64,000 bases of DNA, taken from positions 124,001-188,000 of the forward strand of contig NZ_PEBU01000010.1 of the NCBI RefSeq assembly GCF_002887595.1. Reading direction: 5' to 3'. Shown piece after piece: positions 16,528-25,662 of this stretch (the stretch's first letter is position 1; each line of letters opens with the position of its first letter). Under the pieces are notes generated by a model, which saw only the letters and a list, made by a program, of their open reading frames with translations, was not told where the DNA came from and did no database searches. The DNA is from Bowmanella denitrificans. Lineage in GTDB: Bacteria; Pseudomonadota; Gammaproteobacteria; Enterobacterales; Alteromonadaceae. The position numbers were made by a program, and so were the translations under genes.

Positions 16528-17853
16528 TTAACCGTTGCGCAGATGGCGGCGAATAACATGCTCGGTATAATACAGCGGCATAACAATATTTTGTTGTTCC
16601 AATGGCGATGAGCCCCTGGTACCGGTTAGTTTGATGCTTTTCAGTGGCTGGCATTTTTCAATATACGAATTAAGCGATCTGGCTTGTGTTCGTTTACCAC
16701 TTTTTACCTCAATGGGAATAATGTGGCCGTCATGGTCCGCCACAATAAATTCTATTTCCGCCCTGGCGTCCTGCCAGGAAAATGAGGGTTCGATACCATA
16801 GGCGGCTAACTCTTGTTGCACGAAGTTTTCTGCAATATATCCCTTGTATTCGTACCCCTGCTGCTTAATCTCTTTGTAGCTGGTGCCCAGCATATGATTC
16901 AGCAGCCCGATATCAAACATGAATAATTTCACTTTGTTGTCTTTAAGGTAAGCAGCGAGAGGACTGCGAGGTTTGCCATCGATGGGATAGTTTTTTAGCA
17001 CCAGTCGACATTTTTCCAGCCAGGCAATGGCGCCTTCAAATTCCTGGTAGCGAGATTTACGTTGATGCACATCTTTAAAGCGAAAACGTTTAACTGACTC
17101 ATCCAACACACTGGATAGCTGTGAGGGTACACTCCTGAATACTGCCTCGATAAGGCTGGCATCTGTTTTTCCAGAGTATTTGCCGAAGTCTCGCAGGTAA
17201 CCAGAGACCAGATTGGCATGAATGCCCGAAACGGCTTTCACTCGCTCGAGTATGCTCTTGTCTGCCAGGGCAAACCACATAGCAACCGCCTCCGGCATTC
17301 CTCCGGTAAAGTAATAGTCGGTTAATTGGTCAAACAACTTGGTATGTGCAGCCGTTGAGTTCACCGCTGCATCATAGGCTTTAAGTTGTGCCGGTTCATC
17401 GGCAGCAATCAGAAACTCCCGAAATGTCAGTGGGCGTAAGTTGTGCTGCTCTACTTTACCTACAGGGAAAGCGTCAAGCAGACCAATATTAGAGCCACTG
17501 GCGGCCACATACATTTGCGGGGCTTTTTCGGCGAAATATTTAAGCGCGGTAACGGCCCTGGCGCATTCACCGATTTCATCAAGGATCAGCAGATCCTTGT
17601 TCATATTGAATGTTTCCCCAGTAAGCAGCTCTATGTTCGAAATCACGTCCTCTGGCGTCAGAGAACCAGAGAAGGCTTCCGCCATACTTGGCGTCTCCAG
17701 GAAATCAATTCGTAATACATGCTCAAATTGGCTGCCCAGCAGCCTTTGTAGCAAATAGGTTTTACCTGTCTGACGGGCACCATCTATTAATAGCGGTTTT
17801 CGCTCTGTCCGTTTTTTCCAGGTTAACAAGGCAGATAGTAGTGTCCGATGCAT
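16528..17853 (-). CDS. AAA family ATPase with DUF4143 domain
   Basis: The 441 residues contain an N-terminal AAA_14 ATPase with Walker A GARQTGKTYLL (about residues 25-35), Walker B LLILDEIGECARA (about 91-103) and the sensor ASGSNIGLLDAF, followed by a C-terminal DUF4143 region with a PD-(D/E)XK-like end: ARAEIEFIVADHDGHIIPIEVKSGK. Such proteins are common, often horizontally moved and of unknown role. An ATG at 17853 has GAGG upstream; a TTG five codons earlier is possible. The promoter carries a striking palindrome array at 17892-17970. Confidence 0.88.
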   Translation of the reverse strand: MHRTLLSALLTWKKRTERKPLLIDGARQTGKTYLLQRLLGSQFEHVLRIDFLETPSMAEAFSGSLTPEDVISNIELLTGETFNMNKDLLILDEIGECARAVTALKYFAEKAPQMYVAASGSNIGLLDAFPVGKVEQHNLRPLTFREFLIAADEPAQLKAYDAAVNSTAAHTKLFDQLTDYYFTGGMPEAVAMWFALADKSILERVKAVSGIHANLVSGYLRDFGKYSGKTDASLIEAVFRSVPSQLSSVLDESVKRFRFKDVHQRKSRYQEFEGAIAWLEKCRLVLKNYPIDGKPRSPLAAYLKDNKVKLFMFDIGLLNHMLGTSYKEIKQQGYEYKGYIAENFVQQELAAYGIEPSFSWQDARAEIEFIVADHDGHIIPIEVKSGKRTQARSLNSYIEKCQPLKSIKLTGTRGSSPLEQQNIVMPLYYTEHVIRRHLRNG

Positions 17854-17891
17854 AATTTGCCGCCTCAAATCATTTCCCCATAGGCTAACTA

Positions 17892-17970
17892 TACACTTTT
17901 ATGCGCATAAAAATGTAATAAAACACACTTTTATGCGCATAAAAGTGTGAAATTCCGCACTTTTCTGCGC
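17892..17970. promoter_or_regulatory. array of 26-bp palindromes with 32-bp period before the AAA/DUF4143 gene
   Basis: 17924-17949 is a perfect 26-base palindrome (half CACACTTTTATGC). 17892-17917 is the same palindrome with one mismatch (half TACACTTTTATGC). 17957-17970 (GCACTTTTCTGCGC) is a degenerate third copy with only the left half. Centres lie at 17904.5, 17936.5 and 17968.5, exactly 32 bases apart, about three helical turns. The layout suggests a multi-site operator; the binding protein is unknown. Confidence 0.75.
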
Positions 17971-18130
17971 CTACCAACAGAAACGGCACCAACTACATAA
18001 GGCCGCAGGCCAATATCAATCCAGAAAAACTATCAAAAGCATTTGTTTAATTGATTTAATCAAGCCTTTACCTCAACTTTGCTTAAGGTTTTATGCTATT
18101 TCCAAACTGGCACAGCAGGAGGATTACAAC

Positions 18131-18547
18131 ATGATTCATCTGGAACATTTAAATCTGGTGGTAAGCAATATGGACAAGGCGCTGGCCTTCTATCAGGCCG
18201 CCTTTCCCCACTGGCGGGTGCGTGGCGGCGGCCATCAGAACTGGTATGGCACCGAGCGCAACTGGCTGCACTTTGGTGACGATTACAACTACCTGGCTCT
18301 GAATGACAACGGCCAGCAGCGCAATCGCGATTTAAACAGCAACGATGTCGGCCTGGCGCATTTTGCCTTTGTTACCGACAACCTCGACGCCCTAATCGAC
18401 CGCCTGCAGGCCGCAGGTTTTGCCCCCATCAAAGGTGGCAACAGCCCGTACCGCAGCAATGTGTATTTTATCGATGCCGATGGCTACGAAGTGGAATTTG
18501 TACAGTACCACAGTGACATTCCGGCCCAGCGCAACCACTACCAATAA
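18131..18547 (+). CDS. VOC family protein (glyoxalase/dioxygenase fold)
   Basis: The 138 residues have paired beta-alpha-beta-beta-beta modules: IHLEHLNLVVSNMDKALAFYQAAF, LAHFAFVTDNLDALIDRLQAAG and a closing DADGYEVEFVQYHS. The histidine near the start, the histidine in LAHF and the glutamate in VEF could bind a metal. Substrate unknown. AGGAGG lies nine bases before the ATG. A second VOC gene begins nine bases after the stop, so the two probably form an operon. Confidence 0.85.
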   Translation: MIHLEHLNLVVSNMDKALAFYQAAFPHWRVRGGGHQNWYGTERNWLHFGDDYNYLALNDNGQQRNRDLNSNDVGLAHFAFVTDNLDALIDRLQAAGFAPIKGGNSPYRSNVYFIDADGYEVEFVQYHSDIPAQRNHYQ

Positions 18548-18556
18548 GGACAAGCG

Positions 18557-18925
18557 ATGAACCTTAACCAAATTACCTTACCTGTCACCGATATGCAGGC
18601 CGCCGTTGATTTCTACCTGCAACTGGGTATGACACAAATAGTCGATACCCCGCACTACGCCCGCTTTAGCTGCCCGCAGGGCGACAGCACCTTCTCGCTG
18701 GCCCTGCAGGCCGAGCCGGTGCAAAACCAGTCGGTGATCTATTTTGAATCGGACGACCTCGACAACCAGGTCGCCACCCTGCAGCGTCGCGGCATTAAGT
18801 TTGACCAGCCGCCCCAGGATATGCGCTACCTATGGCGTGAAGCCATACTGCATGACCCGGCAGGCAATAAAATCAAACTCTTCCACGCCGGTGAAAATCG
18901 CCTGAATCCGCCCTGGCGGGTGTAG
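18557..18925 (+). CDS. VOC family protein
   Basis: The 122 residues begin MNLNQITLPVTDMQAAVDFY and end HDPAGNKIKLFHAGENRLNPPWRV, which is a single-chain VOC fold. The first metal-ligand position is glutamine rather than histidine, so it may be a non-catalytic or differently ligated member. AAGGA precedes the ATG. It follows the previous VOC gene closely. Two small perfect hairpins begin right after the stop. Confidence 0.82.
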   Translation: MNLNQITLPVTDMQAAVDFYLQLGMTQIVDTPHYARFSCPQGDSTFSLALQAEPVQNQSVIYFESDDLDNQVATLQRRGIKFDQPPQDMRYLWREAILHDPAGNKIKLFHAGENRLNPPWRV

Positions 18926-18965
18926 GTCTGACCTCGGTCAGACTCTAGTTGGAATCAATTCCAAC
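18926..18965. repeat. two 18-bp perfect hairpins in tandem
   Basis: GTCTGACC-TC-GGTCAGAC (18926-18943) and GTTGGAAT-CA-ATTCCAAC (18948-18965) each have eight-base arms and a two-base centre, four bases apart. The second matches a hairpin at 50612-50629 in form, with paired base changes. There is no T-run, so a terminator is not obvious. Confidence 0.7.
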
Positions 18966-19077
18966 CCACAGTAGTAAGCACCTCAGTCCGCCGGGTGCAG
19001 TCTACTTCAATAAAGGCACAGGCTACTGAATTTGAGCCTTGCATGCTAAATTCACTGAAAATCACCAGGAGCAGCCA

Positions 19078-19377
19078 ATGGACAAGCATGCCTTTTTAGC
19101 CGAATGCCAGACCCGAATCCGCAAAGTGTATGAACTTACCAAGGCTGGTAAGCCTGACGATATCAATAAACACAGAGCAGAAGGCTTTCTGCATGCCGGG
19201 GAATTTCTCGGCCTGGTTAGCCGTGACGAAGCAACCCACCTTATTGAATCCGTTCATCAGGAAGTATTCGGCGAATCGGTCAGCCAACGCCGGGAGCGCA
19301 AAGACAGATTAAATAAGCTGAAGGAACACTCTTTGGATGCTTTCTATGACGAACCGGCCATTAACCGCCGCCCTTGA
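19078..19377 (+). CDS. small hypothetical protein
   Basis: The 99 residues are not a family I recognise. The protein is charged and mostly helical (AFLAECQTRIRKVYELTKAG; QRRERKDRLNKLKEHSLDAF), with no signal peptide. The ATG at 19078 has AGGAG six bases upstream, which I prefer to an in-frame start at 19039 that lacks a ribosome site. It stands alone between the VOC pair and the repeat-rich border of the defence island. Confidence 0.7.
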   Translation: MDKHAFLAECQTRIRKVYELTKAGKPDDINKHRAEGFLHAGEFLGLVSRDEATHLIESVHQEVFGESVSQRRERKDRLNKLKEHSLDAFYDEPAINRRP

Positions 19378-19403
19378 TTTAAGCTTTCCCGCTGGGGAAT
19401 ACG

Positions 19404-19495
19404 TTCACCGCAGAGCCTCCGAGAGCACGGAGAAAAACAGGAGATCTTCCACTCTATATTATTGAAAAATAAGTGTTCTGTCGCGCCTCGGCGGT
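19404..19495. repeat. type B inverted-repeat element
   Basis: TTCACCGCAGAGCCTCCGAG opens and GCGCCTCGGCGGTG closes the element, about 92 bases, with a diverged core (GGAGATCTTCCACTC). It is the leftmost type B copy and borders the defence island. Confidence 0.8.
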
Positions 19496-19514
19496 GCACA
19501 ATGGCTTTTTACCC

Positions 19515-19598
19515 CTTCGTGTTCTTCGTGACCTTCGTGGTCAATAGCTTTTCAAACAAAACACCTCATATCACCACGAAGAAAAGAAGTGTCACGAA
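19515..19598. repeat. inverted repeat of a third type (TTCGTG arms)
   Basis: TTCGTGTTCTTCGTGACC (19517 onward) and its near reverse complement, GAAAAGAAGTGTCACGAAG ending near 19598, enclose a short AT-rich centre. It sits between two type B elements. Confidence 0.65.
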
Positions 19599-19609
19599 GA
19601 GAATACTTC

Positions 19610-19702
19610 TTCACCGCAGAGTCGCCGAGGGCACGGAGAAATACAGGAGATCTCTTAATCCAGGGCCTTGAAAACTCTGCGTTCTCTGCGTCTCGGCGGT
19701 GA
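19610..19702. repeat. type B inverted-repeat element
   Basis: TTCACCGCAGAGTCGCCGAG opens, CAGGAGATCTCTTAATCCAG is the core, and CTCTGCGTCTCGGCGGTGAA closes. It is nearly identical in form to the copies at 33710 and 34999. Confidence 0.85.
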
Positions 19703-20202
19703 ATAATAGACGACGTCACGCTGAGGGAGATTAGGTCTGATTCTGTAGCGGTTAGACTGGCTGGCTGTCTGTCTGTGATGAGCCGAATAAATCGATTATT
19801 CGGCTCATCACTTGGAGTTACTTGAAGCGATATTCCCACCTGATTTACTTGCACTCAAAAATGAAGCAATACTTATATAAAACAATACCTTAAAGCATAT
19901 TCAACATGAAGATTGAAGTGCATTTCTGACCAACTCCCGCCCATTCCAGCTTGAGCCGAATATGGCTTTTGTTTCGACAGATTCAAGGAGCACATAAGTG
20001 AAGCTTTACTCCACTGCTAAGTCCCGGTGGGTGCAAAAACACTAAGACATTAGGATGTTCCAGCAGATGTTTAGTTATCAGAAGCCAGGAACTGATAGCA
20101 TTGCCATCACTCGTAATTTAATCCCGCACGTAAACGCTGAAAGTTCAAATCAAAGCAGGTATATTCCATTTGTCAGCAAAACAATAACAAAGGCTTTAGG
20201 GA
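19703..20202. other. 500-base gene-free left border of the defence island, with a strong hairpin
   Basis: No convincing gene is present. At 19775-19811 a perfect 16-base-pair stem (GTGATGAGCCGAATAA and its complement) closes a five-base loop ATCGA. The rest is AT-rich and should hold the promoter of the mrr-hsd operon, but I see no clear -35/-10 pair. No integrase, tRNA end or direct-repeat attachment site is seen. Confidence 0.6.
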
Positions 20203-21108
20203 ATGATTCCAAACTATCAGGCATTGATGCGCCCTATCCTGGAATCCGCACGTTCAGGCGAGGTTAAACTGAGCCAAGTGATTGAAGAATTGGCTAATAC
20301 GCTTGGTTTGTCAGAGGAAGAAAAGTCTGAGCTTCTTCCAAGCGGCAAACAAACTGTATTAGCAAACCGCGTTGGTTGGGCCAAAACCTATCTAGCCAAA
20401 GCGGGCTTACTTGAAGCAACCAGACGCGGGCATTTTCAGATTTCAGCAAGAGGGCTACTAGCTCTTGAAGAAAGCAACGCTTGCATAGATGCTGATTACT
20501 TAAAGCAATTTGAAGAATTCCAAACATTTCTAGCAACTAAGAATGAACCAGGATCGGGGCAAACAGCTAGCGAAGCTGATCAAGAAATCACCCCTGATGA
20601 AGCCTTAAGAGCTGCGTTTAAACTTATTAATCAAGCCCTGATATCAGAGTTATTGGAACGCACGCGCAAAGTCACGCCAGCGTTTTTTGAACATCTGTTA
20701 GTCGAACTCCTGCTAGCCATGGGCTACGGTGGCAGTGGTGAAGGTGCAGCTCATGCGTTAGGTCGAACTGGTGATAACGGCGTAGATGGGGTCATCAACC
20801 AAGACCCGTTGGGGGTGGATCAGATTTATCTTCAAGCCAAGCGCTATGCAGAAGGCAACAACGTTAGCGCCGGGGATATACGCGACTTTTTCGGCGCACT
20901 TAACTTAAAAAAAGCCCAGAAAGGTATATTCATTACTACCTCGGATTTTACCCAATCGGCCACCCAAACCGCCAAAGATCTAGGCAGCCGTATTGTGCTG
21001 ATTAACGGCAACGAACTCGCCAAGCTAATGCTACGCTACAACATCGGTTGTCGCGAAGAACAGGTGTTGTCGTTAAAGAAAATCGACGAAGAGTTTTTTG
21101 AGATCTAA
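20203..21108 (+). CDS. mrr: Mrr-type restriction endonuclease
   Basis: The 301 residues match Mrr, a type IV-like enzyme that cuts DNA with modified bases. The N-terminal winged-helix part reads LSEEEKSELLPSGKQTVLANRVGWAKTYL (about 41-70). The C-terminal nuclease domain has FEHLLVELLLAMGYGGSG, then the PD-(D/E)XK core GDNGVDGVI and IYLQAKRY (about 188-213). The ATG at 20203 starts the conserved MIPNYQALMRP block. hsdR begins 14 bases after the stop, so it is the first gene of the restriction operon. The complete motif suggests an active enzyme. Confidence 0.92.
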   Translation: MIPNYQALMRPILESARSGEVKLSQVIEELANTLGLSEEEKSELLPSGKQTVLANRVGWAKTYLAKAGLLEATRRGHFQISARGLLALEESNACIDADYLKQFEEFQTFLATKNEPGSGQTASEADQEITPDEALRAAFKLINQALISELLERTRKVTPAFFEHLLVELLLAMGYGGSGEGAAHALGRTGDNGVDGVINQDPLGVDQIYLQAKRYAEGNNVSAGDIRDFFGALNLKKAQKGIFITTSDFTQSATQTAKDLGSRIVLINGNELAKLMLRYNIGCREEQVLSLKKIDEEFFEI

Positions 21109-21122
21109 GGAAGCATTGAGCC

Positions 21123-23906
21123 ATGGAAATCGACGGACTCAAACCAGAAACCAAAGCCAGATTGTCTATCGACGAGCAGTTAAAGCAAGCAGGTTGGGCT
21201 GTTCAGACCTGGCCGAATACTAACTTGGGGGAGTCGCTAGGCGTAGCCGTACGGGAATATCCAACAGATAGCGGTCCGGCGGATTACATTCTGTTTGTAA
21301 ACCGTATCCCCGTCGGGGTGATGGAAGCTAAAAAAGACCAGAGCATATTAACGGCCGCCGAATCGCAAACACTAAGATACGCGACCAGTAAGTTAAAGCA
21401 TTTTCCGGAACACAAGCCTAAGCCTTTTTTGTTTCAGGCCACTAGCCAGATGATTCAGTTTACAGATTTGCGCGATCCTGCCCCGCGCTCGCGCGAAATC
21501 TTTTACTTTTTCAAGCCAGAAACCTTACTGCGCTGGTACAACGAACCTGAATCGACCCGCCATAAGCTGTTTAGCGCCATGCCAGAATTAGATATCGAAG
21601 GGTTGCGCGATTGCCAAGTATCGGCCATTAAAGGGTTAGAAAAATCACTAGCCGAAAACCGTCCTCGTTCTCTAATTCACATGGCGACCGGCGCAGGTAA
21701 AACTTTTACCGCCATCAATGCCGTGTATCGGCTACTAAATCACGGTGGCGCCAAGCGTATTTTGTTTCTGGTTGATACCCGCAACTTAGGCAAGCAGGCG
21801 CAGCAGGAATTTCACGCTTTTAAACCCAAAGGTAAAGAGAGCTTTTTTCACGAAAGCCATATCGTACAGCGCCTAAACAGCAATACCGTCGACAGTGCAG
21901 CCGAGGTTTGTATCTGCACTATTCAGCGCATGTATTCTATTCTAAGCGGTCAGCCCATTGATGAAAGCGCTGAAGATGCATCACTGTTTGAAGTCAAGCA
22001 AAGTACCAAGCAGCAAAAGTTCGTGCAGTACAACCCCGCAGTGCCCATTGAAACCTTTGATTTTATTATTATCGACGAATGCCACCGCTCCATTTACAAC
22101 CTGTGGAAGCAAGTACTGGATTACTTTGATGCCTTCCTGATTGGTTTAACTGCGACACCAGATAAACGCACCTACGGCTTTTTTAACGAAAACATCGTGG
22201 CCGAATACAGCTATGAAGATTCGGTGTTGGATGGAGTCAACGTTGGGTACGACGTATATGAGATTGATACCAAAATTACCCAGGCCGGTGAGAAGTTAAA
22301 GGCTAAGGAATGGGTAGATCATCGAGATAAACTCACCCGCAAAAAACGCTGGGCGCAAACGGAAGAGGAAACCAATTACAGCGCTAAGGAATTAGATCGT
22401 TCCGTGGTAAACAAAAGCCAAATCCGTAAGGTGATCCAGGCCATGAAAGAAGCCGTGGAAAGCAAAATCTTCCCAAATAGGGCAGAGGTACCAAAGACCT
22501 TAATCTTCGCCAAAACCGACAGCCACGCCGATGACATTATCCAAATGGTGCGCGAGGTCTACGGCCAAGGGAACGACTTTTGCCAAAAGGTTACTTATGG
22601 CGCCAAAGACCCAGACGCCGTGCTCAGTGATTTTCGCAATGAATTTAACCCGCGTATTGCCGTTACTGTTGATATGATTGCCACAGGCACCGACGTAAAG
22701 CCGCTAGAAGTACTGCTGTTTATGCGTGATGTGCGTAGCAAAGGCTACTACGAACAAATGAAAGGCCGCGGGGTACGCAGTTTAAGTTTTGAGGAGCTGC
22801 ACCGCATCAGTAAAAGCGCCACCAATGCCAAAGACCGTTTTATTCTGATTGATGCTGTAGGAGTGGAAAAGTCACTTAAAACCGAAAGCCGCTCTTTAGA
22901 AGCCAACCCCAGCTTGCCACTTAAAGACTTACTCCAAGGTGTTGCTATGGGGCATCGGGACAATGACACCATACAAACCCTGGCCAACCGTTTAATTCGC
23001 CTGACCAAACAAGCCGATACAAAAGCCTTAAGCAAAATTGAGAATATTACCGGCCACAGTGTTCAGCAATTAGCAAAAAGCTTGCTGTTAGCCATCGATC
23101 CAGATGCCATTAATCAACAAGCCTTAGCCAATACTAAAGCCGCCGGTATCACCAGAGGCGAAGAGACTTTGACCGAGCAAGAGCGGCAAACCGCGCGTGA
23201 CCAACTGGTTAGCCAAGCTTGTGCGCCTTTTGATAATCCCAAACTACGCGAACAGGTCGCCAATGCGCGGCGGGAAAGAGAGCAGCTTATCGACCATATT
23301 AATCTCGATGAGCTGCTCGTCTCGGATTTTAGCGAACAAGCTGTCGCCAATGCCGAGCAAGCCGTGCAAGACTTCCGTAGCTTTATCGAACAGCATAAAG
23401 ACGAAATTCAGGCCCTAAGCTTTTTCTATCAGCAGCCCTACCAGCGCCGAACATTAACCTACGACATGATTGAAGCGCTGCACCAACAGCTACAACAACC
23501 GCCGTTAATGTTAACCACAGAAAGACTGTGGAACGCCTACAGCCGTATTCAACCGGATAAGACCAAAGGCCAAAACCAAAAGCGCCAGCTGACCGATATC
23601 CTCGCGTTGGTAAAATTTGCCATAGGCCTCGATAGCGAACTAAAACCTTTTGCAGAGCAGGTAGACAGCAAATTTAAGCAATGGATCTTCCGCCATAACG
23701 CCCAGCGCAAAGCCGTATTTACGCCGGAACAAACCGAATGGTTGCGCTTAATAAAAGACCACATTGCTGCCAATGCAGGAATTGAGCGCGATGATTTTGA
23801 CTACAGCCCCTTTGCCGATAAAGGCGGCCTACAAAAGGCCTGGGGCCTTTTTGAACATGAATTAGATAGCATTATGAATGAGATTAATCAGGAGTTGGTG
23901 GCGTGA
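21123..23906 (+). CDS. hsdR: type I restriction enzyme, R (motor and nuclease) subunit
   Basis: The 927-residue protein translocates and cuts DNA not protected by the cognate methyltransferase. In order it has an N-terminal nuclease domain with ADYILFVNRIPVGVMEAKK (about 52-71), Walker A MATGAGKTFTAI (about 187-198), DECH in FIIIDECHRSIYNLW (about 315-330), LTATPDKRTYG, motif VI with MKGRGVRS, and a long C-terminal region that probably contacts HsdM, of the EcoEI type. The stop overlaps the GTG start of hsdS. No frame break is seen. Confidence 0.94.
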   Translation: MEIDGLKPETKARLSIDEQLKQAGWAVQTWPNTNLGESLGVAVREYPTDSGPADYILFVNRIPVGVMEAKKDQSILTAAESQTLRYATSKLKHFPEHKPKPFLFQATSQMIQFTDLRDPAPRSREIFYFFKPETLLRWYNEPESTRHKLFSAMPELDIEGLRDCQVSAIKGLEKSLAENRPRSLIHMATGAGKTFTAINAVYRLLNHGGAKRILFLVDTRNLGKQAQQEFHAFKPKGKESFFHESHIVQRLNSNTVDSAAEVCICTIQRMYSILSGQPIDESAEDASLFEVKQSTKQQKFVQYNPAVPIETFDFIIIDECHRSIYNLWKQVLDYFDAFLIGLTATPDKRTYGFFNENIVAEYSYEDSVLDGVNVGYDVYEIDTKITQAGEKLKAKEWVDHRDKLTRKKRWAQTEEETNYSAKELDRSVVNKSQIRKVIQAMKEAVESKIFPNRAEVPKTLIFAKTDSHADDIIQMVREVYGQGNDFCQKVTYGAKDPDAVLSDFRNEFNPRIAVTVDMIATGTDVKPLEVLLFMRDVRSKGYYEQMKGRGVRSLSFEELHRISKSATNAKDRFILIDAVGVEKSLKTESRSLEANPSLPLKDLLQGVAMGHRDNDTIQTLANRLIRLTKQADTKALSKIENITGHSVQQLAKSLLLAIDPDAINQQALANTKAAGITRGEETLTEQERQTARDQLVSQACAPFDNPKLREQVANARREREQLIDHINLDELLVSDFSEQAVANAEQAVQDFRSFIEQHKDEIQALSFFYQQPYQRRTLTYDMIEALHQQLQQPPLMLTTERLWNAYSRIQPDKTKGQNQKRQLTDILALVKFAIGLDSELKPFAEQVDSKFKQWIFRHNAQRKAVFTPEQTEWLRLIKDHIAANAGIERDDFDYSPFADKGGLQKAWGLFEHELDSIMNEINQELVA

Positions 23907-25657
23907 GTGAGAAGTTAGAAGCGTTGCCACGGGGGTGGTTTGAAGTTCAGTTATATGAAGCAATTGACATTCACGATTATGAACGTCAGCCGGTTAATAA
24001 TTCTGAGCGTAACAGTAGAATTGAGGGTAAAACTACAGAGAGTCTATATCCTTATTATGGAGCCACTGGCCAAGTTGGTTGGATTGATGACTACCTTTCC
24101 AATGAAGACTCAGTTTTACTCGGTGAAGATGGCGCCCCATTTTTGGACCCATATAAGGATAAAGCTTATTTGGTCGCTGGGAAGTACTGGGTTAATAATC
24201 ATGCCCACATATTGCGAGGCCATAAAAATCTAGTTAACAACAAGTTCATATGCTATCAACTAAACATCCTAGATTATGCAGATTTTGTATCTGGAACTAC
24301 GAGATTAAAATTAACCAAGTCTGCTCTAGAGAAACTCCCTTTTCGCATATGCCCGCATAGAGAGCAGTCACGCATAGTTGAAAAACTCGAAGAGTTGCTA
24401 TCCGATCTTGATAACGGCGTAGAAGAACTAAAAGCCGCACAAACCAAACTTACTCAGTATCGCCAGTCGCTGCTAAAAAGTGCGGTAGAAGGCAGCTTAA
24501 CCGAGCAATGGCGCGAGGAAAATGCCGTTACCATCACCGAAACCGGCGAGCAATTGCTGGAGCGTATCCTTAAAGAACGTCGCAGCCGCTGGGAAACACA
24601 AAAACTCGCCGAGTTTAAAGCCAAAGGCCAAACACCACCGAAAAACTGGCAGGATAAATACCCTGAACCCGTGCAGCCAGATACCAGTGAGTTACCCGAA
24701 CTACCTGAAGGTTGGGTTTGGGCCAGTTTGGATATGCTGATAAGCAGCATTGAGGCGGGGAAAAGTTTCAAATGCCTGGAACGGCACCCAGTATATGATG
24801 AATATGGTGTTGTTAAAGTCAGCGCAGTGACATGGGGGGAATATGATGAACTAGAGAGTAAAACCTGCACTCGCAAAGATTATGAGAACGACAGCGTATT
24901 GATTAAGCAAGGGGACTTCCTTTTCTCCAGAGCAAATACGACAGAACTTGTTGGTGCGTGCGTTATAGCTGAGAGGGTCACAAAAAAAATAATGCTCAGC
25001 GATAAAATCCTGAGAATTAATTTTATTGAAGACTCAATAAAGTACTGGTTATTACAATTTCTTAGAAGTCAATGGGGGCGTCAACAAATAGAGGCAGCTG
25101 CCAGTGGTAACCAAGCTTCAATGAAAAATATATCGCAAGGAAAGCTGAAAGGGTTCACTGTGCCATTGCCATCAAAAGATGAGATTTACAAAGTAGAAGG
25201 AGATCTCTTTAGTGCATTTGAAAATATACAAAAAAGTAGCGCTGAAGCAGAAATAACCCAAAGAACTTTGTTGGCTCAGAGGAAAAATATCCTAAAAGAT
25301 GCCTTTGCCGGTAAGTTGGTCCCGCAAGATCCCAATGATGAGCCCGCTAGTGTGTTGCTAGAAAAGATACAGGCCGAACGCGCTGAGCGAGCCAAGCTGG
25401 CTAAGTCAAAACCTAAAGCCGCTAAAAAAAAAGCCGGTAGTCGAGTAACCATCATGGACAAGTTAGAAAATGTACTAAAAAACAAAGACGATTGGATGGA
25501 TGCACAAGAAGCCTTTAAAGCCTGTGGTGTCACTGATGGAACAGATACCGATCGTATTGAAGAGCTTTATGCTGAACTGCGAAGATTAGACCAAGCAGGT
25601 CGGCTGGAAGTTGAGCGACACGGCAACTACGACATGATCAAACTAAAAGGCGAATAA
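23903..25657 (+). CDS. hsdS: type I restriction specificity subunit with an extra C-terminal domain
   Basis: HsdS sets the recognition site through two target-recognition domains, here at about residues 1-155 and 270-415, joined by coiled conserved regions (EQSRIVEKLEELLSDLDNG; LLAQRKNILKDAFAGKLVPQ). The 584 residues are long because a lysine-rich linker and a winged-helix-like end (about 510-584, VTIMDKLENVLKNKDDWMDA to NYDMIKLKG) are added. The two recognition domains are clearly more AT-rich than the conserved parts, which suggests domain exchange. The GTG start overlaps the hsdR stop by four bases. The methyltransferase gene is not adjacent; it lies four genes downstream. Confidence 0.93.
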   Translation: MSEKLEALPRGWFEVQLYEAIDIHDYERQPVNNSERNSRIEGKTTESLYPYYGATGQVGWIDDYLSNEDSVLLGEDGAPFLDPYKDKAYLVAGKYWVNNHAHILRGHKNLVNNKFICYQLNILDYADFVSGTTRLKLTKSALEKLPFRICPHREQSRIVEKLEELLSDLDNGVEELKAAQTKLTQYRQSLLKSAVEGSLTEQWREENAVTITETGEQLLERILKERRSRWETQKLAEFKAKGQTPPKNWQDKYPEPVQPDTSELPELPEGWVWASLDMLISSIEAGKSFKCLERHPVYDEYGVVKVSAVTWGEYDELESKTCTRKDYENDSVLIKQGDFLFSRANTTELVGACVIAERVTKKIMLSDKILRINFIEDSIKYWLLQFLRSQWGRQQIEAAASGNQASMKNISQGKLKGFTVPLPSKDEIYKVEGDLFSAFENIQKSSAEAEITQRTLLAQRKNILKDAFAGKLVPQDPNDEPASVLLEKIQAERAERAKLAKSKPKAAKKKAGSRVTIMDKLENVLKNKDDWMDAQEAFKACGVTDGTDTDRIEELYAELRRLDQAGRLEVERHGNYDMIKLKGE

Positions 25658-25662
25658 GGACT

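Noticed and set aside
17892-17970. Short CRISPR-like array (repeat period 32)
   Set aside because: The repeats are palindromic and the sequence between them is only about six bases, so there are no spacers; no cas genes are near. An operator array fits better.
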